Shown: positions 1 through 5,432, counted from the stretch's first letter. The stretch is 8,907 bases of DNA from Candidatus Iainarchaeum sp. (GCA_021161055.1 JAGHBI010000036.1:1-8907), one strand, 5' to 3'. The notes: generated by a model from the letters alone, not told the origin. Numbers and translations are program-made.

Positions 1-213
1 ATAGGGATTCGATTTTTCAGCAAGCTTTTTGATCATAAGCTTTATTCCGGTTGTTTTTCCAACCTGCCTTGGGCCTACCAGAAAATTAAGGCTAAAAGGT
101 TTTAGAGAAATCCTTTTTAACCAGTCTGGAATCCATCGAATCTTCATGGAGTTAGACTCAACCAGCTGCTTATCCCTGCCTTCCCAATCCCTACATTCCC
201 ACCACGGATTCAT
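1..213 (-). CDS. Archaeal AAA ATPase, N-terminal fragment (runs off left edge)
   Basis: The complement strand reads as 71 codons open to the window edge, starting with MNPWWECRDWEGRD. A Walker A motif, GPRQVGKTT, follows at about residues 46-54. The MNPWW...W start followed by a P-loop of the form GPRQVGKT is typical of the archaeal ATP-binding proteins that usually carry a C-terminal DUF4143 or similar domain. Their cellular role is poorly known, and many lie in accessory or toxin-like contexts. The ATG at 211-213 is chosen because an in-frame TGA lies eight codons upstream and a TATA-like box sits about 40 nt upstream. The rest of the ATPase, including Walker B and the sensor motifs, is outside the window, so the subfamily cannot be fixed. 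The gene diverges from the toxin-antitoxin pair, with a transposon remnant in between. Confidence 0.8.
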   Translation of the reverse strand, partial: MNPWWECRDWEGRDKQLVESNSMKIRWIPDWLKRISLKPFSLNFLVGPRQVGKTTGIKLMIKKLAEKSNPY

Positions 214-239
214 AACAAAAAGGATTATCGGTATTCATA

Positions 240-268
240 TTACCAAGCATTTATAAATATTTTGGTAA
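240..268 (-). promoter_or_regulatory. TATA box enclosed by a 7-bp inverted repeat, upstream of the AAA ATPase
   Basis: On the complement strand a TATA-like box (about 250-259) lies some 40 nt before the ATPase ATG. It is enclosed by a perfect inverted repeat, TTACCAA at 240-246 and TTGGTAA at 262-268, with a 15-bp spacer. The placement of the repeat over the TATA box is what one would expect of a repressor operator. That reading is inference; the repeat and box are seen directly. Confidence 0.45.
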
Positions 269-435
269 AGCCTGTTTGAACCGCATTAGAATGGGTAAGC
301 ATAGCTCAGGAAGAAGCGTGGAGGTTATTTGAATCAACGACTTGAACTCGGATGGCAACTTTTCCGGTCATGAAAACCCACCACTTCATATATTACCATA
401 CGGACAATGCACTATGGAATGTATAAATGTGTGAA

Positions 436-592
436 CTACTCCCAGCTTACGCAAGGAGCTTCCTGCTTCATTGAGAAGACTTGCCCAGAAACACCTCCTT
501 GTAAGAGATTGTTCTGGGTAGAGGTCTTCTCTCCAGCATGCAATTAGGACTGTCCCAGCCCTCATCAACCCAGCATCACCGCATTCGAACAA
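436..592 (-). pseudogene. tnpB C-terminal remnant, frameshifted
   Basis: Two adjoining complement-strand frames together give the tail of a TnpB (IS605 OrfB, RNA-guided nuclease). The first reads RAGTVLIAC...EDLYPEQSLTRR. After removal of one base near 494 the second reads VSGQVFSMKQEAPCVSWE and stops at TAG (436-438). The SMKQEAP ending, preceded by an RAGT..AC..D..YPEQS block, is typical of archaeal TnpB tails. The frame opens just after a TGA at 593-595, and nothing of the RuvC or zinc-finger domains remains, so no nuclease can be made. An ORF of 68 codons (386-592) spans the same stretch in a single frame but is not a believable gene. The transposon origin rests on recognising the C-terminal motif and was not tested by search. 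Confidence 0.6.
473..531 (-). other. Long imperfect hairpin inside the tnpB tail
   Basis: GAGAAGAC (473-480) pairs with GTCTTCTC (524-531). Inside it CCCAGAA (484-490) pairs with TTCTGGG (512-518). The internal loop is 3 by 5 nt and the apical loop 21 nt. Fifteen base pairs are thus preserved within a decayed coding stretch. TnpB omega/reRNA scaffolds overlap the 3' end of tnpB and fold into hairpins, so this may be an RNA element. It could also be a subterminal palindrome of the transposon. A shorter hairpin, ATGAA (370-374) with TTCAT (385-389), lies closer to the supposed right end. Confidence 0.5.
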
Positions 593-595
593 TCA

Positions 596-604
596 TTTTA
601 AATA
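596..604 (+). promoter_or_regulatory. TATA box for the toxin-antitoxin pair
   Basis: TTTTAAATA lies about 33 nt before the ATG at 634, which predicts a transcript start a few bases before the ATG. A second AT-rich run at 616-625 is too close to the start to serve. GGTGGT (628-633) directly touches the ATG and is probably too close to act as a ribosome binding site. Confidence 0.4.
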
Positions 605-633
605 GGTTGGAATAATATTTTTATAGTGGTGGT

Positions 634-867
634 ATGGTGGAAGTGAAGGTTGAAATATTGGAGAAGGGTATTGATAAGGCTACTGTTAAAGAGCTGGAGA
701 AGGATATTAAAAAAATGATTAAATTAAGGCTTGCAAAAGAGCTTTTAGTAAAGGAGTGGGATAGGAGGTTTAGCAGATCCAAGCTCACAGATAGGGAATG
801 TATAGCATTGGGTAAAAAAGTCAATCTGGCTGCGCTTGAAAGGTGGAAGGCTGAAGGTTGGCTTTAA
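634..867 (+). CDS. VapB-like antitoxin
   Basis: This gene encodes a 77-residue charged, mostly helical protein directly upstream of a PIN-domain gene: its TAA (865-867) abuts the next ATG (868). That arrangement marks a VapBC-type toxin-antitoxin pair, in which the small protein binds and inhibits the PIN ribonuclease and represses the shared promoter. The C-terminal third reads SRSKLTDRECIALGKKVN, close to the S.LTEEDALELGR.VN pattern of archaeal VapB antitoxins, which supports the call. The N-terminal part (VKVEILEKGIDKATV) does not show a convincing ribbon-helix-helix or AbrB motif, so the DNA-binding fold is unknown. The first ATG is used; GTG at 637 is an alternative. The family assignment rests mainly on context and the C-terminal pattern. 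Confidence 0.7.
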   Translation: MVEVKVEILEKGIDKATVKELEKDIKKMIKLRLAKELLVKEWDRRFSRSKLTDRECIALGKKVNLAALERWKAEGWL

Positions 868-1293
868 ATGAGGCTTGTTGTTGACACAAATATACTTTTT
901 TCATTTTTCAAAAAGGACTCATCAGCCAGGAGACTCATAGCGCTTGTTACCCTGCTTGAACTGTACACATTGAAATCGCGTATTGAGGAACTTATCAAAC
1001 ACAAGGAAGAGGTATGCTCAAAAGCAAAGATAACAGAAAAGGCTTTTTTTAAGTCTATGCAGGAGTTAATGGTATTTGTAAATATTGTTGATGATGAGGA
1101 CGTGGCAAGGTTTGCAAAGGAAGCAAGAGCGCTGGCACCACACATTGAAGATGTGCCCTGCTTTGCCCTGGCGCTTGCACTTGATTGTGGCATCTGGTCG
1201 AATGAGAAGGCTTTCAAAAAGCAGTCAAAGGTGAGGGTGTATTCAACAGCGGAGCTGCTTAACCTGCTCAGCGGGTTTGGCATTAGAGTGTAA
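868..1293 (+). CDS. PIN-domain ribonuclease toxin (VapC-like)
   Basis: This gene encodes a 141-residue PIN protein, a Mg2+-dependent RNase of the kind that forms the toxin half of VapBC pairs. The first conserved aspartate is D6 in LVVDTNILFSFF. The conserved glutamate is E40 or E41 in SRIEELIKHKEE. The third acid is D95 in IEDVPCFALALAL. The usual fourth-acid region reads WSNEKAF (N112) where the family more often has T/S-D-D or S-D-E. PIN folds can work with three acids, so loss of activity cannot be assumed. The length matches single-domain PIN proteins. It follows the antitoxin gene with no gap, so the two are co-transcribed and likely translationally coupled. The gene ends 59 nt before the Hef helicase, which has its own TATA box. 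Confidence 0.85.
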   Translation: MRLVVDTNILFSFFKKDSSARRLIALVTLLELYTLKSRIEELIKHKEEVCSKAKITEKAFFKSMQELMVFVNIVDDEDVARFAKEARALAPHIEDVPCFALALALDCGIWSNEKAFKKQSKVRVYSTAELLNLLSGFGIRV

Positions 1294-1321
1294 TATTTAT
1301 CGGAATTCTGCCTTAATCAAC

Positions 1322-1330
1322 CATTTTAAA
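1322..1330 (+). promoter_or_regulatory. TATA box for the Hef helicase gene
   Basis: CATTTTAAA centred near 1326 lies about 26 nt before the ATG at 1353. This is the spacing of an archaeal TATA box to its start site, so the mRNA is probably leaderless. No Shine-Dalgarno site precedes this ATG, which agrees. Confidence 0.45.
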
Positions 1331-1352
1331 CACTTTCAAACTAATTGGTATT

Positions 1353-2912
1353 ATGGAATTTTTTGAGCATCCACTTATAAGAGAAAAAACGGTGGAAAGG
1401 CGTGCTTATCAGGAAAGGCTTGTGAAGAGTGTGCTTGAGAAAGGCAATACGCTTATCGTTGCGCCAACCGCATTAGGCAAAACCATTATCGCTGCAGTTC
1501 TCGCAGCTCATATACTTGAGAAAGGTAAAAATGTGCTCATGCTTGCGCCAACAAAACCATTAGCGATGCAGCATCATAAAACATTCAAGAGCCTTCTCAG
1601 GATTCCAAAAAAGGAAATAGTGCTAATAACAGGGAGCACTCCAGCAAAGCACCGCTACCTTCTTTATAAAAAGGCGCGCGTGATAAGTGCAACGCCACAA
1701 TGCATTGAAAACGACATAAAGCAGAAGCTTATAGAGCTAAGCGATATTGGCTTGTGCGTATTCGATGAAGCGCACAGAGCGGTTGGTAACTATTCGTACG
1801 TTTTTATAGCGAAGGAATACAAAAAGCACGCAGGCACTGTGCTTGCGCTGACAGCATCACCAGGACATGAAAGAGAGCGCATAGAAGAGGTATGCGAAAA
1901 TTTAGGCATAGATAATATAGAAATTATCAGTGAGAAGGATGAGGATGTTAAGCGATACGTGCCTGAATTGAGGTTGGAATGGCTGCGTGTTTCTCTACCA
2001 AAAGAATTTGAGGAAATCAGAGGCCTGCTTAAGGATTTTATAAGGGAGCTTGGTAAGCAGCTCAGCGAAAGCGGATTGAGGCTTAGGGCAAATGAGTATT
2101 TCAACAGGGCAAAACTTTTAGAAATGCAGGAAAAGGTAAGCGGACTCATAAACAGGCACGGGAAAGAGAAGCCAATGCTGTATTCGCTTGCATCAAAGAT
2201 TGCTGCGATGATAAAGGCAAACCATGCACTGCTGCTTATAGAAACACAGGGGGCAAAGGCTTTATGGAATTACATGCAAAAATTGCATTCGGAACGAAAG
2301 CAAAGGGCGGTTTCAATAATGCTCAATGATGCGAGGATTACGAAGGCAGCAAAGCTTGCAGAGGAGCTCGTTGAGAAAAGAATGCAGCATCCGAAGATGC
2401 ACGCATTATTTGAGGTCATAAAGGAACAGCTTGCGAAAAACCCTGAAAGCAGAATAATAGTATTCAACCATTATCGCGATTCTGTAGGAGAACTTGAAAG
2501 CATGCTGAATAATCTGCCAGGCGTAAGAGCAAAACGTTTCATAGGCCAGGCAAAGAGAACTGATAAAGGAATGAGCCAGAAGGAACAGGCTGAAACAATA
2601 AACGAATTTGAATCGAACAAAATAAATGTGCTTGTTGCAACAAGTGTTGCTGAAGAGGGCCTCGATATTCCTGCTTGCGATCTCGTTGTTTTCTTCGAAC
2701 CTGTTCCAAGCGAAATAAGGCATATACAGCGCAGAGGCAGAACCGCACGGCTGAGAAGTGGAAGGGTTGTAATACTGATAACCCGCAACACAAAGGACGA
2801 GGCATTTTACTGGTCCGCCAGAAGGAAGGAAAAAAGCATGCTTGCACAGCTAATGCGGATGAAAAAGGGCAAGCGGGCAAAGCAGGAGACACTTGCAAAG
2901 TATGTGGGGTGA
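1353..2912 (+). CDS. hef: Hef-type DEAH helicase (helicase half of split Hef, FANCM/Mph1 family)
   Basis: This gene encodes a 519-residue superfamily 2 helicase. RecA domain 1 carries ERRAYQ at 16-20, Walker A APTALGKT (37-44), motif Ia LAPTKPLA (64-71), motif II DEAH (138-141) and motif III TAS (167-169). A helical insert of about 100-200 residues follows, as in Hef/FANCM. RecA domain 2 has IIVFNHYRDS, motif V near 430-440 (VATSVAEEGLDIP) and motif VI HIQRRGRTAR (457-466). Hef unwinds stalled forks and branched DNA for repair. In Pyrococcus it is fused to an XPF nuclease; here the protein stops at the linker and the nuclease is encoded by the next gene, 5 nt downstream. The combined length of 754 residues is close to that of a full Hef. 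The start is the first ATG, with a TATA box 26 nt upstream. Confidence 0.93.
   Translation: MEFFEHPLIREKTVERRAYQERLVKSVLEKGNTLIVAPTALGKTIIAAVLAAHILEKGKNVLMLAPTKPLAMQHHKTFKSLLRIPKKEIVLITGSTPAKHRYLLYKKARVISATPQCIENDIKQKLIELSDIGLCVFDEAHRAVGNYSYVFIAKEYKKHAGTVLALTASPGHERERIEEVCENLGIDNIEIISEKDEDVKRYVPELRLEWLRVSLPKEFEEIRGLLKDFIRELGKQLSESGLRLRANEYFNRAKLLEMQEKVSGLINRHGKEKPMLYSLASKIAAMIKANHALLLIETQGAKALWNYMQKLHSERKQRAVSIMLNDARITKAAKLAEELVEKRMQHPKMHALFEVIKEQLAKNPESRIIVFNHYRDSVGELESMLNNLPGVRAKRFIGQAKRTDKGMSQKEQAETINEFESNKINVLVATSVAEEGLDIPACDLVVFFEPVPSEIRHIQRRGRTARLRSGRVVILITRNTKDEAFYWSARRKEKSMLAQLMRMKKGKRAKQETLAKYVG
2906..2912 (+). promoter_or_regulatory. Shine-Dalgarno site that fixes the nuclease start
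   Basis: GGGGTGA overlaps the helicase stop codon (TGA 2910-2912) and lies 5 nt before the ATG at 2918. GGTGA matches the archaeal 16S rRNA 3' end. It selects this ATG over the longer in-frame opening that reaches back to 2675 inside the helicase gene, and it suggests translation coupled to helicase termination. Confidence 0.7.
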
Positions 2913-2917
2913 ATAAA

Positions 2918-3625
2918 ATGGTTTATGGAAAAGGCGTGGAGCAGCATACACTTATAAAATATCTAAGCGGTGATAAGCCCATTATTTTTGCTGATTACAG
3001 GGAAATAAGCTCTGAGGTTGTGGAATTCCTGCGCAGGAAAGGGGCTGAAGTGAAAGAGATGCAGCTTGAGGTCGGCGATTATCTTATTTCAAAAGAAGTT
3101 GTGATTGAGAGAAAAACAGCCAGCGATTTCCTGAACAGCCTTATGGATGGCAGGCTTTTCAACCAGCTGGCAAGCATGCTCAGCTACGATAAACCTTTAT
3201 TAATTGTGGAAGGCACGCCTCGCGAGCTCTTTGTTTTGAGGGATGTAAATAAGAATGCGCTTATCGGCGCTTTGGCTGCAATCTCTCTGGACTTTCGCGT
3301 TCCAATACTTTTTTCCGAAAGCAAGGCGCAGACCGCAAACTTTATATACATAATTGCCAAGAGAATCCAGCAGGGAAAAGACAGGGAAATTTCATTGAGG
3401 AAGAAGCGCGCTATGAGCCTGAAGGAACAGCAGCAATTCATTGTGGAATCTCTGCCGTTAATAGGCCCAAAAACAGCAAAGCGCTTGCTCCAGCATTTTG
3501 GCTCTGTAAGAGGTGTTTTCAGCGCAACTCAGAAGGAGCTTGAAAGCATACCAAATATAGGGAAGAAAAAGGCGAAAAAAATAATAGAAATTATCGAGGC
3601 AAAATATATTGATGCGGAAAAATAG
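2918..3625 (+). CDS. ERCC4/XPF-type structure-specific endonuclease (nuclease half of split Hef)
   Basis: This gene encodes a 235-residue nuclease with the ERCC4 fold. It has ADYRE (D26, R28, E29), GDYLI (D54), the catalytic signature IERKTASD (E64, R65, K66, D70), and DGRLFNQ for strand packing. Two helix-hairpin-helix motifs follow: SLPLIGPKTAKRLLQHFG (about 178-195) and SIPNIGKKKAKKIIEII (about 210-226). This is the complete architecture of the C-terminal half of Hef and of stand-alone archaeal XPF, which dimerise and cut 3'-flap and fork DNA. No PCNA-binding box is seen at the C-terminus (it ends IDAEK), unlike crenarchaeal XPF. With the helicase directly upstream it most likely works as a Hef complex. 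The frame is open back to 2675, but the Shine-Dalgarno site and family alignment place the start at 2918. Confidence 0.92.
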   Translation: MVYGKGVEQHTLIKYLSGDKPIIFADYREISSEVVEFLRRKGAEVKEMQLEVGDYLISKEVVIERKTASDFLNSLMDGRLFNQLASMLSYDKPLLIVEGTPRELFVLRDVNKNALIGALAAISLDFRVPILFSESKAQTANFIYIIAKRIQQGKDREISLRKKRAMSLKEQQQFIVESLPLIGPKTAKRLLQHFGSVRGVFSATQKELESIPNIGKKKAKKIIEIIEAKYIDAEK

Positions 3626-3678
3626 CGGAAATGTGCCTTCTTAATCTATTAGAACGAAAAATATAATAAAAAATATAA

Positions 3679-3867
3679 ATGAAAGAAAACAGATATCTTG
3701 AATGGGATTCACAAAAGCAACATCAGATAATCTCTTATTTAGAGCAAAAAACCCATAATCCCAAGCACATATACAAGTATATCAAATCCAAGGAAACGAA
3801 GCGGGTTCCAATGGAAAAAGATATCGATTATGGCTCTGAAGAATTTAAAAATTTGTTTCTTATTTAG
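3679..3867 (+). CDS. Small hypothetical protein (62 aa)
   Basis: I do not recognise this protein. It is a 62-residue, lysine- and charge-rich, soluble polypeptide (MKENRYLEWDSQKQHQIISY...), with no cysteines, no membrane segment and no visible motif. Helical content is likely in residues 10-40. It starts 53 nt after the nuclease gene, in a very AT-rich stretch (about 3657-3678) that could hold a TATA box, and ends 13 nt before the tRNA. No Shine-Dalgarno site is visible, so a leaderless message would be needed. It may be a real orphan gene or a chance ORF; the neighbourhood gives no functional clue. Confidence 0.4.
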   Translation: MKENRYLEWDSQKQHQIISYLEQKTHNPKHIYKYIKSKETKRVPMEKDIDYGSEEFKNLFLI

Positions 3868-3880
3868 ATAATAAATGTGC

Positions 3881-3972
3881 GCGCCTGTCAGCTAATGGTA
3901 GGCTACGAGCCCCCCAAGCCTCGAACGAGGCGGGAAAAGCTCGAAGTCCGGGTTCGAATCCCGGCAGGCGCA
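3881..3972 (+). tRNA. tRNA with 21-nt intron, probably tRNA-Gly(CCC)
   Basis: A full cloverleaf is visible. The acceptor GCGCCTG (3881-3887) pairs with CAGGCGC (3965-3971), with discriminator A at 3972 and no encoded CCA. The D-stem is AGCT/GGCT around AATGGTA. The anticodon stem CGAGC (3906-3910) pairs with GCTCG (3939-3943). The variable loop has 4 nt. The T-stem CCGGG/CCCGG encloses TTCGAAT. The anticodon loop is 28 nt instead of 7. Taking out 3917-3937, as a bulge-helix-bulge intron after position 37 predicts, leaves CC-CCC-A-A and so anticodon CCC, glycine. Discriminator A and a GCG start suit archaeal tRNA-Gly. Position 33 would be C rather than the near-universal U, so the identity is less certain than the gene itself. 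Confidence 0.9.
3917..3937 (+). other. tRNA intron (bulge-helix-bulge)
   Basis: These 21 nt form a hairpin, GCCTC/GAGGC closing the loop GAAC, followed by GGG. The GGG pairs with exon bases 33-35 (CCC). The flanking 3-nt bulges are C-A^A on the 5' side and A-A^A on the 3' side, which fits cleavage by the archaeal splicing endonuclease after position 37 and before position 38. The fourth pair of the central helix would be a C-A mismatch, so the motif is slightly relaxed. Confidence 0.7.
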
Positions 3973-3994
3973 TAATCTTTTAAATGGTGATTAA

Positions 3995-4332
3995 ATGCTG
4001 GTTAAAAAGGAGGAAAGCATCAGGCATGAAAATAGTGCAAAATGTATTGCTTATGAGTATCCGATGGGTGACAGAGATATAAATGTTGCCTTTGTCGAAA
4101 TTAAAGGGCGGTATCCTGATAAAGGACATGTTGCTAATGAAACAGTTAAAGAGCTGATATTTGTTGAGAGTGGTGAGGCAGGGTTGTTGTTGACGATAAG
4201 GAATACAAATTGCAAAAGAGAGATGCGATATTGATCTTTCCAGGACAAAAATACTTTTTTGAAGGGAATCTGAAGCTTATTATTTCGTGCACCCCTGCAT
4301 GGCATCCAGAACAGTACAAAACTATCGAGTAA
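3995..4332 (+). pseudogene. Cupin-domain protein interrupted by a one-base frameshift
   Basis: The ATG at 3995 has a clear Shine-Dalgarno site, GGTGAT (3986-3991). The first frame encodes about 63 residues of a cupin barrel (GRYPDKGHVANETVKELIFV, then ESGEAG) and then runs into a TGA at 4232. The next frame, joined at the GGG of 4181-4183, continues the same domain (VVVDDKEYKL, RDAILIFPGQKYFFEGN, SCTPAWHPEQYKTIE) to a TAA at 4330-4332. One added G would restore a 112-residue protein. Small single-cupin proteins with an FPGQKYFFEG motif occur in many prokaryotes with unknown ligands. The metal-binding histidines are mostly missing: one H lies in the GH motif and F replaces H in the second motif. 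It may be a recent pseudogene, a sequencing error, or a slippage-dependent gene. It converges on the next gene with an 11-nt gap. Confidence 0.8.
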
Positions 4333-4343
4333 TTTCAGTACTG

Positions 4344-5126
4344 CTATCTTAAAAACTCGAGCTTCTTTGCAGGCGCGATTATTTCGTTGTGCTTGCCTAA
4401 CTTGATTAAAATATCGTGGAATGCTATCGTTGCATCTGCAGCATTATTTTTGAAGAATTCTGCCAGAGCGCTGCTCTTATCTGAAGGCACAGCTAGAGTG
4501 TTTGCAAGCACTGATTCATTCAAAATTTCTGCAAGCTCTTTTAATGTGTCTTGCGGAGCAGTAATTATAAGCTCGGCAGGTTTTTCCTTTTTAATTAACA
4601 AAGAAAGCGCTTTGTCAAGGTTTTCTCTCTTGAAAAAGACCCTATCTTTAAAACCCATCTCCTTTAGGGCTCTAATGTGCCTTTTAAGGACCTTATTTAT
4701 ATAATTCAGCTGCCTTATCTGCTTCTCTGTTTCTTTGCTTATGGATTCTAAATCGCTTACATAAAAGCGTGCGCTTTCCTTAGCAATCTTTAGAAGCTCG
4801 CTATCAGCCTTGCTTCTTTCAATAAGTACAGAAAGCTGCTTCACTAGCTCAGAAGCATTGCTCTGCATTATACTCTCGTTCAGCCTCAAAATAAGCTTAT
4901 TCTTCATTTCCTGAAATAGAGTTGCAAGGCCCTTATCCGTCAGAAATATCGTATTCCCCTTTCTTCTAATTAAACCCAAAGCCTCCAGATCCTTAAGGGT
5001 TCTACTCAGAGCAGCTCTTGCAGAGTTTATGTTGGAATAATCGCCGAGGATGCTTGCGAGCAGCTCTGTGTATGCAACGCCTTGCCTTTGCTTCAGGATT
5101 AACAAAATCGAGTTGCGGGATGCCAT
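4344..5126 (-). CDS. Winged-helix DNA-binding protein with central helical region, unknown family
   Basis: This gene encodes 260 residues. Residues 5-70 look like a winged helix-turn-helix: helices through SILLILKQRQ and YTELLASILGDY, a recognition-helix region SARAALSRTLKDLEALGLI, then a wing GNTIFLTDKGLATL. Residues 75-160 are rich in charged helix with heptad-like spacing, possibly a coiled coil for dimerisation. Residues 180-255 alternate short strands and helices (AELIITAPQ, NTLAVPS, DATIAFHDIL) and may form a small alpha/beta domain. No membrane segment is seen. It reads as a transcription regulator or chromosome-associated factor, but I cannot name the family. It follows L44e by 30 nt on the same strand. 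A TATA-like run at about 5143-5152 could also start its own transcript. Target genes are unknown. Confidence 0.75.
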   Translation of the reverse strand: MASRNSILLILKQRQGVAYTELLASILGDYSNINSARAALSRTLKDLEALGLIRRKGNTIFLTDKGLATLFQEMKNKLILRLNESIMQSNASELVKQLSVLIERSKADSELLKIAKESARFYVSDLESISKETEKQIRQLNYINKVLKRHIRALKEMGFKDRVFFKRENLDKALSLLIKKEKPAELIITAPQDTLKELAEILNESVLANTLAVPSDKSSALAEFFKNNAADATIAFHDILIKLGKHNEIIAPAKKLEFLR

Positions 5127-5156
5127 GTTAATATTAGAGAGAATAAAAATAAAACG

Positions 5157-5432
5157 CTATGCGAGCTGGACCCTTTTCATGCGCTTGCCCAGGCTGAAAA
5201 CATGCTTTGTACCGCAAACCGAGCATGTTGCAACAAATGTTGGTTTCTTGTTTGCCTTCTTCCTGCGCGCGATTGCCTGATACTTGCCGCCATAGCCAGC
5301 TATGTTCCTTTCATGCCTTCTTGTACCCTTTGCAAGGGTGCGGGCTCTGCCGCCTTTATACTCCTTTATCGTATGCTCAGTATGTGCTTTACATTTCTTG
5401 CAATACCTCTTAACTGTTTTTGGCATCTCCAT
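5157..5432 (-). CDS. rpl44e: Large-subunit ribosomal protein L44e (eL42)
   Basis: This 91-residue basic protein starts MEMPKTVKRYCKKCKAHTEH and contains two zinc-binding pairs, C11/C14 (CKKC) and C70/C73 (CSVC). Between them lies a lysine/arginine-rich stretch (GGRARTLAKGTRRHERNIAG, GGKYQAIARRKK), as in L44e, which binds near the ribosomal E site. Length and motif order match the family. The ATG at 5430-5432 is chosen because GAGGTG (5444-5439 on the complement) lies 6 nt upstream. The GTG at 5439-5441 sits inside that site, so it is not the start; the ATG at 5424-5426 is a weaker alternative. It follows Cgi121 by 54 nt and precedes the winged-helix gene. In many archaea L44e is followed by S27e, which is not the case here. 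Confidence 0.95.
   Translation of the reverse strand: MEMPKTVKRYCKKCKAHTEHTIKEYKGGRARTLAKGTRRHERNIAGYGGKYQAIARRKKANKKPTFVATCSVCGTKHVFSLGKRMKRVQLA

Larger units (their letters stand above)
329..592 (-). mobile_element. Degraded IS200/IS605-family element: tnpB tail plus possible right end
   Basis: No intact gene lies between 270 and 600. On the complement strand this stretch holds the last codons of a TnpB-like protein, ending at 436, followed by about 107 nt of non-coding sequence. IS605-family elements have such a 3' region, which carries subterminal hairpins and, with the end of tnpB, encodes the omega/reRNA. A small palindrome (TCAA-gtcg-TTGA) is followed by TTCAA at 333-329, which resembles an IS608-like right-end cleavage site, so I place the right end near 329. 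This boundary is inference. No left end and no TnpA are seen. The piece is a relic or a non-autonomous derivative. It could also be a solo right end left by deletion. Confidence 0.55.

Noticed and set aside
291..360. tRNA-like stretch with TAGCTCAGG and TTGAACTCGG
   Set aside because: No acceptor stem, no D-stem partner and no anticodon stem of the right spacing can be paired.
386..592. 68-codon complement-strand ORF as a real gene
   Set aside because: It mixes the tnpB tail frame with a shifted frame past the T insertion near 494 and starts at a TTG directly after a stop; explained better as a tnpB relic.
2270..2898. Several complement-strand ORFs within the helicase gene
   Set aside because: They are cysteine-, serine- and phenylalanine-rich shadows of a well-supported gene on the other strand.
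2675..2917. N-terminal 81-residue extension of the nuclease
   Set aside because: It is the shadow of the helicase motif V-VI region in another frame, with low-complexity charged sequence; a Shine-Dalgarno site and the family start point to 2918.
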